Positions 57,658 to 64,000 of a DNA stretch of 64,000 nucleotides are shown here, in pieces. The stretch covers positions 2,542,001 to 2,606,000 of the forward strand of contig NZ_WLYX01000001.1 of assembly GCF_009707705.1 (NCBI RefSeq). The letters run 5' to 3'. Made by a program: the position numbers and the translations under genes. The notes under the pieces are model-generated. The model was not told the DNA's origin, searched no databases, and saw only the letters and a list, made by a program, of their open reading frames with translations. The DNA is from Paludibacterium denitrificans (GTDB lineage: Bacteria; Pseudomonadota; Gammaproteobacteria; Burkholderiales; Chromobacteriaceae). Numbering within the stretch: the stretch's first letter is position 1; every line of letters begins with the position of its first letter.

Positions 57658-58762
57658 ATGATGAAGCAGAAACTCGCCATGAAAGTTGTCTGTTCTTTGC
57701 TGATGGTATTACCTAGTGCTTAAGCGTGCTGGCAGACAGCAAAGTGCTGAATGTCTATAACTGGTCCGACTATGTGGCCAAGGACACTGTACCCGGTTTT
57801 GGCAAAACCACGGGCATCAAGATCAAGTATGACGTCTATGACAGCAACGATACGCTGCAAGCCAAGTTGCTGACCGGGCGTTCTGGTTACGATGTGGTGA
57901 CGCCTTCGGCCAACTACATGGGCAAGCAGATTGCGGCGGGGATTTATCAAAAGCTCGACAAGAGCAAGATTCCCAATCTGGCCAATCTTGATCCGGTACT
58001 GATGAAGCAGATTCAGGTCGCCGACCCGGGTAATGAACACGGTGTGCCGTGGGCCTGGGGACGATCGGCCCGGGTTATAACGTGACCAAGGCACGCGCGT
58101 TGCTCGGCAAGGATGTGCCGCTGGATAACTGGGATGTGTTGTTCAACCCCAAACACGTCTCCAAGCTCAAGAGCTGCGGCGTGTCCATGCTGGATAGCGC
58201 TGCCGATGTGTTTAGCGCGGCTCTGCACTATCTGGGCAAGGACCCCAACAGCAAGAATCCGGCCGACTATCAGGCCGCTTTTGAAATGCTGAAGAAGATC
58301 CGGCCGTCGATCACCCGCTTCAGTTCTTCCGGTTACATCAATGAACTGGCCAATGGCGACGTCTGTCTGGCCTACGGCTGGTCCGGTGATATCAACATCG
58401 CCAAACGCCGCGCCAAGGAAGCCAAGCGCAGTTACCAGCTGGCCTATTACATCCCCAAAGGCGGTGCGCCGATCTGGTTTGACATCATGGCCATCCCGAA
58501 AGATGCCAAGAATGTCGATGCCGCTTACAAGTGGATCAACTACGTCGAAGATCCCAAGGTTAACGCCGCCATCACCAATGAGGTGTTCTACCCTTCGGCC
58601 AACCTTGCCGCCCGCAAATACGTGAAGCCGGAAATCGCCAACGATCCGTCGATCTATCCGCCAGCTTCGGTCATCAAGACCTTGTTCCTGCAAACGCCGC
58701 TGCCAGCCAATATTACCCGGCTGGAAACGCGCTTGTGGACCCAGTTCAAGTCTGGGCGTTAA
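57658..58762 (+). CDS. potF: putrescine-binding periplasmic protein, two scars
   Basis: 367 residues after removing two bases at 57718-57725 (GCTTAAGC for GCCGGC, inside the signal peptide: PSAGVLADS) and restoring one near 58058 (TGGGGACG). Signal peptide [18 protein letters not shown], then [35 protein letters not shown] and [15 protein letters not shown], the polyamine-binding fold of PotF/PotD. Feeds the permeases that follow after 149 bases. Confidence 0.92.
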
Positions 58763-58911
58763 TAGGGCCTGACACCTCGCTGCCCGCTTGATCGTGACGG
58801 GCGGCGAGGTGCAAGGTTGTCCGAAATCCATCGCCTGCCCAGTGCTGCCGTAGGGTAGAGGGCGGGCGCTTCATGGCAGCGGGCATGCTGACTGACAAGG
58901 TGGGCGGTAAC

Positions 58912-59817
58912 ATGAAAACGTGGCTGAAACGCTGGATACCTTCCGGCCGGACAACGGCGATCGGAATACCGTTTGTATTCCTGTTGCTGTTTTTCCTGAT
59001 TCCATTCCTGCTGGTGATTTCCATCAGCTTTTCGCAGCAGCAGATGGGGATCCCTCCCTATTCGCCACTGACCAAATTCGAAGATGGTGTGTTCAGCCTG
59101 ATGCTCAGCGTCAGCAATTACACCTTCGTGTTGAGTGACAGCCTGTACTTTGCGACCTATGTCAGCTCGGTACAGATTGCCTTTGTCTCCACGCTGATCT
59201 GTTTGCTGATTGGCTACCCCATGGCCTATTACATGGCGCGGGCGTCGGAAAGCAATCGCAACACCTTGATGTTGCTGGTGATGTTGCCGTTCTGGACGTC
59301 GTTTCTGATCCGCGTCTATGCCCGGGTGGGTATTCTGGAAAATGATGGCCTGCTCAACCACTTCCTGCTGTGGCTGGGAGTGATCAGTGAGCCGCTGCGC
59401 CTCTATCACACCAACTGGGGCACCTATATCGGCATGGTGTATTCCTACCTGCCGTTCATGATCATGCCGCTTTACGCGCATCTGGTAAAAATGGACATGA
59501 CCCTGATTGAGGCCGCGTATGACCCGGGCGCCAAGCCGTGGAAAGCGTTTCTGACGGTAACTCTGCCGCTGTCCAAGAATGGCATCATCGCCGGTAGCCT
59601 GCTGGTGTTCATTCCGGCGGTGGGCGAGTACGTGATTCCGGAGCTGCTCGGCGGCGCCGATACCCTGATGATTGGCCGCGTCATGTGGAACGAATTCTTC
59701 AATAACATCGACTGGCCGATGGCGTCTGCCGTCACCTGCGCCATGGTGCTGTTGCTGCTGGTGCCGATGGCACTGTTTCAGCACTATCAAGTCAAAGACA
59801 TGGAGAGCAAGCGATGA
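58912..59817 (+). CDS. potH: putrescine ABC transporter permease
   Basis: 301 residues from ATG 58912; an upstream ATG at 58873 has a weaker site. Six membrane helices. The cytoplasmic loop reads EAAYDPGAKPWKAFLTVTLPLS; the Pro is Leu in the family, and CCCGGG for CCTGGG explains it (CCWGG class, T to C). Overlaps potI at ATGA. A near-miss uptake word, GGTTGTCCGAAA, lies upstream at 58815. Confidence 0.9.
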   Translation: MKTWLKRWIPSGRTTAIGIPFVFLLLFFLIPFLLVISISFSQQQMGIPPYSPLTKFEDGVFSLMLSVSNYTFVLSDSLYFATYVSSVQIAFVSTLICLLIGYPMAYYMARASESNRNTLMLLVMLPFWTSFLIRVYARVGILENDGLLNHFLLWLGVISEPLRLYHTNWGTYIGMVYSYLPFMIMPLYAHLVKMDMTLIEAAYDPGAKPWKAFLTVTLPLSKNGIIAGSLLVFIPAVGEYVIPELLGGADTLMIGRVMWNEFFNNIDWPMASAVTCAMVLLLLVPMALFQHYQVKDMESKR

Positions 59818-60654
59818 TCAAGCCAAGCAAGCCATTGTCGTACACCGTGCTCGGGCTGGGGTATGCGTTCCTTTATCTGCCCATCCTGTTGTTGATCATC
59901 TATTCGTTTAACGAATCGCGGCTGGTGACCATCTGGTCCGGGTTTTCCTTCAAATGGTATGGCGCGCTGCTGGACGACGATGAACTGATGAGTGCCGCTG
60001 TGCTCAGCCTGAAAATTGCCCTGATGTCGGCGTTTGCTTCCATCATTCTCGGCACTGGGCCGGTTTTGTGCTGGCACGCTTTGGCCGTTTCCGCGGCTTC
60101 ACCCTGTTCTTTTAAGCATGATCAATGCCCCGCTGGTGGTGCCCGAGGTGATTCAGGGTATTTCGCTGTTATTGCTGTTTGTCGCCATGGAGCAGTTCAT
60201 CGGCTGGCCGCAGGGGCGGGGCATGCTTACCATCTGGATCGGCCATGTCATGTTGTGCATGTCGTATGTGGCCATCATCGTCCAGTCACGCGTCAAGGAG
60301 CTTAACCGCTCGCTGGAAGAAGCCGCCATGGACTTGGGTGCGCGCCCGCTCAAGGTGTTTTTCGTGATTACCTTGCCGCTCATTTCACAGGCGCTGGTAT
60401 CCGGCTGGCTGCTGTCGTTTACCTTGTCGCTGGATGATCTGGTGCTAACCGCCTTCCTGTCTGGTCCGGGGTCTTCTACCTTGCCGCTGGTGGTGTTCTC
60501 CCGCGTGCGTCTGGGCCTGAATCCGGAAATGAACGCACTGGCTACCTTGTTCATTCTGGTGGTGTCGGTGGCGGTGATCGCGGCCAACTATTACATGCGT
60601 GCCTCCGAGCGCAAACGCGAACGCGAAATGCAGATGGCGTTCCAGCAAGGCTGA
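59814..60654 (+). CDS. potI: putrescine ABC transporter permease, two scars
   Basis: 279 residues after restoring one base near 60057 and removing two near 60112 (TTTTAAGC). Reads ILGTLAGFVLARFGRFRGFTLF then MINAPLVVPEVIQGISLLLLF, followed by the EAA loop RSLEEAAMDLGARPLKVFFVITLPL and FTLSLDDLVLTAFLSGPGSSTLP. No potG (ATPase) lies between potF and potH or after potI, so the transporter's ATPase must be encoded elsewhere. Confidence 0.88.
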
Positions 60655-60677
60655 TCGGGAACGCTCTCACCCACAAG

Positions 60678-60702
60678 GCAGCGCAAGCTGCCTTTCTTTT
60701 GC
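60678..60702 (+). terminator. terminator after potI
   Basis: GGCAGC, loop GCAA, GCTGCC, then TTTCTTTTG. Compact stem with a T-rich tail. Confidence 0.65.
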
Positions 60703-60724
60703 CAGCGCCAAGATGCCCGGCAAG

Positions 60725-60734
60725 GTTGGCCGAA
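60725..60734 (+). repeat. uptake-type 10-mer GTTGGCCGAA, intergenic
   Basis: Long form AAGGTTGGCCGAAAG between potI and argS. Confidence 0.7.
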
Positions 60735-60872
60735 AGCCTGCCGATTGGCGGAAGCCGGGTGGAGCAGACATTGCCCGAGGCTGGCGCGTAAGCTTACAAT
60801 CGACGCCTAGCGATTTTTCGGCAGCAAAAACGGCAATTTGTTTTTGTTTCCATGGCAATTCTCGGGATTTAC

Positions 60873-62585
<1,713 letters not shown>

Positions 62586-62604
62586 TTCCGTCACCAGCCC
62601 AAAG

Positions 62605-62614
62605 GTTGGCCGAA
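62605..62614 (+). repeat. uptake-type 10-mer GTTGGCCGAA, left of the argS terminator
   Basis: Long form AAAGGTTGGCCGAAAAA just after the argS stop; paired with an inverted copy at 62660-62669. Confidence 0.75.
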
Positions 62615-62615
62615 A

Positions 62616-62654
62616 AACAAAACGCCCGCGGCAGCACCATCGGGCGTTTTTTTA
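62616..62654 (+). terminator. terminator between convergent argS and pepP
   Basis: AACGCCCG, 12-base loop, CGGGCGTT, then TTTTTT, with an A run before it. Flanked by the two uptake-type words in opposite orientation. Confidence 0.85.
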
Positions 62655-62659
62655 TGGTG

Positions 62660-62669
62660 TTCGGCCAAC
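62660..62669 (-). repeat. uptake-type 10-mer, inverted copy
   Basis: TTCGGCCAAC on this strand, i.e. AAGTTGGCCGAA on the minus strand, immediately before the pepP stop. Confidence 0.75.
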
Positions 62670-62670
62670 T

Positions 62671-64000
62671 TCAAGCGCCGTCGCCGATGGCCTTTGTGCT
62701 CTCCAGCAGCCAGTCGCGGGCTGCGCCTTGTACGTGTGGCAGCAGCCGTTGCCGTACTTCGGCGTGATAGGCGTTGAGCCAGTCGATTTCATCCGTGCGC
62801 AGCAACTCAAACGCAATGCAGCGGGTGTCGATCGGGCACAAGGTCAGGGTTTCAAAGCGCAGAAAATCGCCAAAATCGCTGCGCCCATCTTCCACATTCA
62901 AAACCAGGTTCTCGATGCGAATGCCCCAGCGGCCGGGACGGTACAGACCCGGTTCCACCGAGGTGATCATGCCCGGCAGCATGGCCATATCCGGGTTGGG
63001 CTGACTGCGCGAGATGGATTGTGGCCCTTCATGCACGTTGAGAAAGTAGCCGACACCGTGACCGGTACCGTGGCCGTAATCCAGTTGGTGCTGCCAAAGT
63101 GGTGCACGGGCCAGAGCATCCAGCATCGGTGCGAGTGTGCCGCGCGGAAAGCGGGCGCTAGCCGGGCGATATGGCCCTTTAATACCAGCGTGAAATCACG
63201 TTTTTGCTCGGCACTCGGGGTGCCTACTGCCACCACACGGGTAATGTCTGTCGTGCCATTCAGATATTGCCCACCCGAGTCGATCAGTAACAGGCCGTTG
63301 CCACAAATGGAGGCATGGTGTTCCGGCGTGGCACGATAATGGGGCAAGGCGCCATTGGCATTAAAGCAATGGTGGCAAAACTGGGCGAAACAAAGTGCGG
63401 TTGCCGGGCGCGGGCGGCGGTAATCTGTTCGTCGATGGTCAGCTCAGTCATCGGCTCGCGGTTGACCGCCTGACTGAACCAGGCGAAAAACTCACACAAG
63501 GCGGCGCCGTCCTGTTCCATGGCGCGGCGTACCTGTTGCGCCTCAGCTGGCGTTTTGCAGGCTTTGAGTAGTGTGCTGGGATTGCTCGCTTCGATCACTG
63601 GCAAGGTGGCGGGGATGGCTCGTCGCAGGCCCTGCGTGACGCGGCGTGGGTCAAGTAGCAAGCGTTGTCCTGCTGGCAATGCCGCCAGCGCTGCCTTGAT
63701 CTGTTCATATTCGGCCAACACCACGCCATCTTCGGCCAACTTGCCAGCCAGCTCTGCTGGAATCTTGCCAGAACTCACAAACAAGGTTGCCTGTTGTTGG
63801 CCGATCAAGGCGTGCGCGAGGAAGACCGGGTTGTAACTGACATCGGCGCCGCGCAGGTTGAACAGCCAGGCAATGTCATCCAGCGTCGAGATCAGGTGCC
63901 AGTCGGCGTCCGCTTGGCGCATAGTGCGGCGAACCTGTTCCAGCTTGTCGGCGCGGCTTTGCGGGGCAAACGGGCTGACGTGTTCATAGACCGCTGCCGT
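62671..64000 (-). CDS. pepP: Xaa-Pro aminopeptidase (M24B), 5' end off the window
   Basis: About 445 residues seen, across two scars: CCGG lost from GCCGGC near 63365 (giving AGFNANGALPHY) and CCGG for CCTGG near 63165. N-terminal creatinase-like domain LISTLDDIAWLFNLRGADV; catalytic metal ligands in [18 protein letters not shown] (two Asp), GHGTGHGVG (His), TSVEPGLY (Glu) and GIRIENL (Glu). It removes the N-terminal residue before proline. The start is beyond the right edge. Confidence 0.92.

Larger units (their letters stand above)
60655..60872. other. intergenic region with one uptake-type 12-mer
   Basis: No gene. Holds AAGGTTGGCCGAAAG (10-mer 60725-60734) and the argS leader. A short stem GGCAGCGCAAGCTGCC near 60678 followed by TTTCTTTT may terminate potI. 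Confidence 0.5.

Overview
The window reads as the chromosome of a GC-rich betaproteobacterium, most likely in the order Neisseriales. The reasons are the gene set (FliW, the MnmC fusion, TrhP/YegQ, PotFHI, the ATP-grasp/alpha-E/transglutaminase cluster) and a 12-mer that looks like a divergent Neisseria-type DNA uptake sequence. Genus cannot be fixed by eye. The sequence carries many single-base indels. Nearly all of them sit at GCCGGC or CCWGG motifs, and correcting them returns each gene to a whole number of codons. I therefore treat most frameshifts as sequencing or assembly scars at methylated motifs (the pattern known from nanopore data) and annotate whole genes across them.

Left half, about 1-31.6 kb, is accessory DNA. 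Positions 1-4020 hold the early region of a Mu-like prophage: MuA transposase running off the left edge, two small early genes, Ner, a shared operator region and a divergent S24-type repressor. A complete IS5-type element with a CTAG target duplication follows (4383-5699). Next comes an AT-rich satellite-like segment: a two-gene operon with a ribbon-helix-helix-like protein, an AlpA regulator, an inovirus Gp2/YagK-like HUH protein, a CoiA-like nuclease and a membrane protein with a zinc ribbon. A molybdate operon (modE, ModE box, modA, a TauE-like permease, modB, modC) leads to a large arsenic island on the plus strand: arsR, an ArsI/CadI-type VOC protein, two arsC genes, a dual-specificity phosphatase, arsD, acr3, an ECF sigma factor, arsP, a thioredoxin-fold protein, a rhodanese and an OsmC protein. 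After it lie a ferredoxin-reductase remnant, a thiolase, a DUF2789 gene and a CDF metal exporter. Nested IS remnants (IS3 cut by an IS5-type element) then abut a type VI secretion cargo locus: vgrG, a small linker gene, a full-length rhs gene with an HNH/Endo VII-like toxin tip, its probable immunity gene, and a duplicated orphan rhs core truncated by the IS.

Right half, about 36-64 kb, is core chromosome. It holds a Nudix hydrolase, UPF0149, the ATP-grasp/alpha-E/transglutaminase cluster, an EAL phosphodiesterase, a TauE/SafE permease, mnmC, clpB with a candidate sigma-32 promoter, tag, fliW, a ferritin-like DUF455 gene, trhP, potF-potH-potI without potG, argS and a pepP-type aminopeptidase cut by the right edge.

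The most notable observation is the repeated word GTTGGCCGAA, in its long form AGGTTGGCCGAA. I count 22 exact copies between 31.7 and 63.8 kb, between genes as well as inside them, and none in the accessory 1-31.7 kb. It has the length and the AGG...GAA frame of Neisseria AG-type uptake sequences, but the core differs from every dialect I know. I propose it as a candidate new uptake-sequence dialect.
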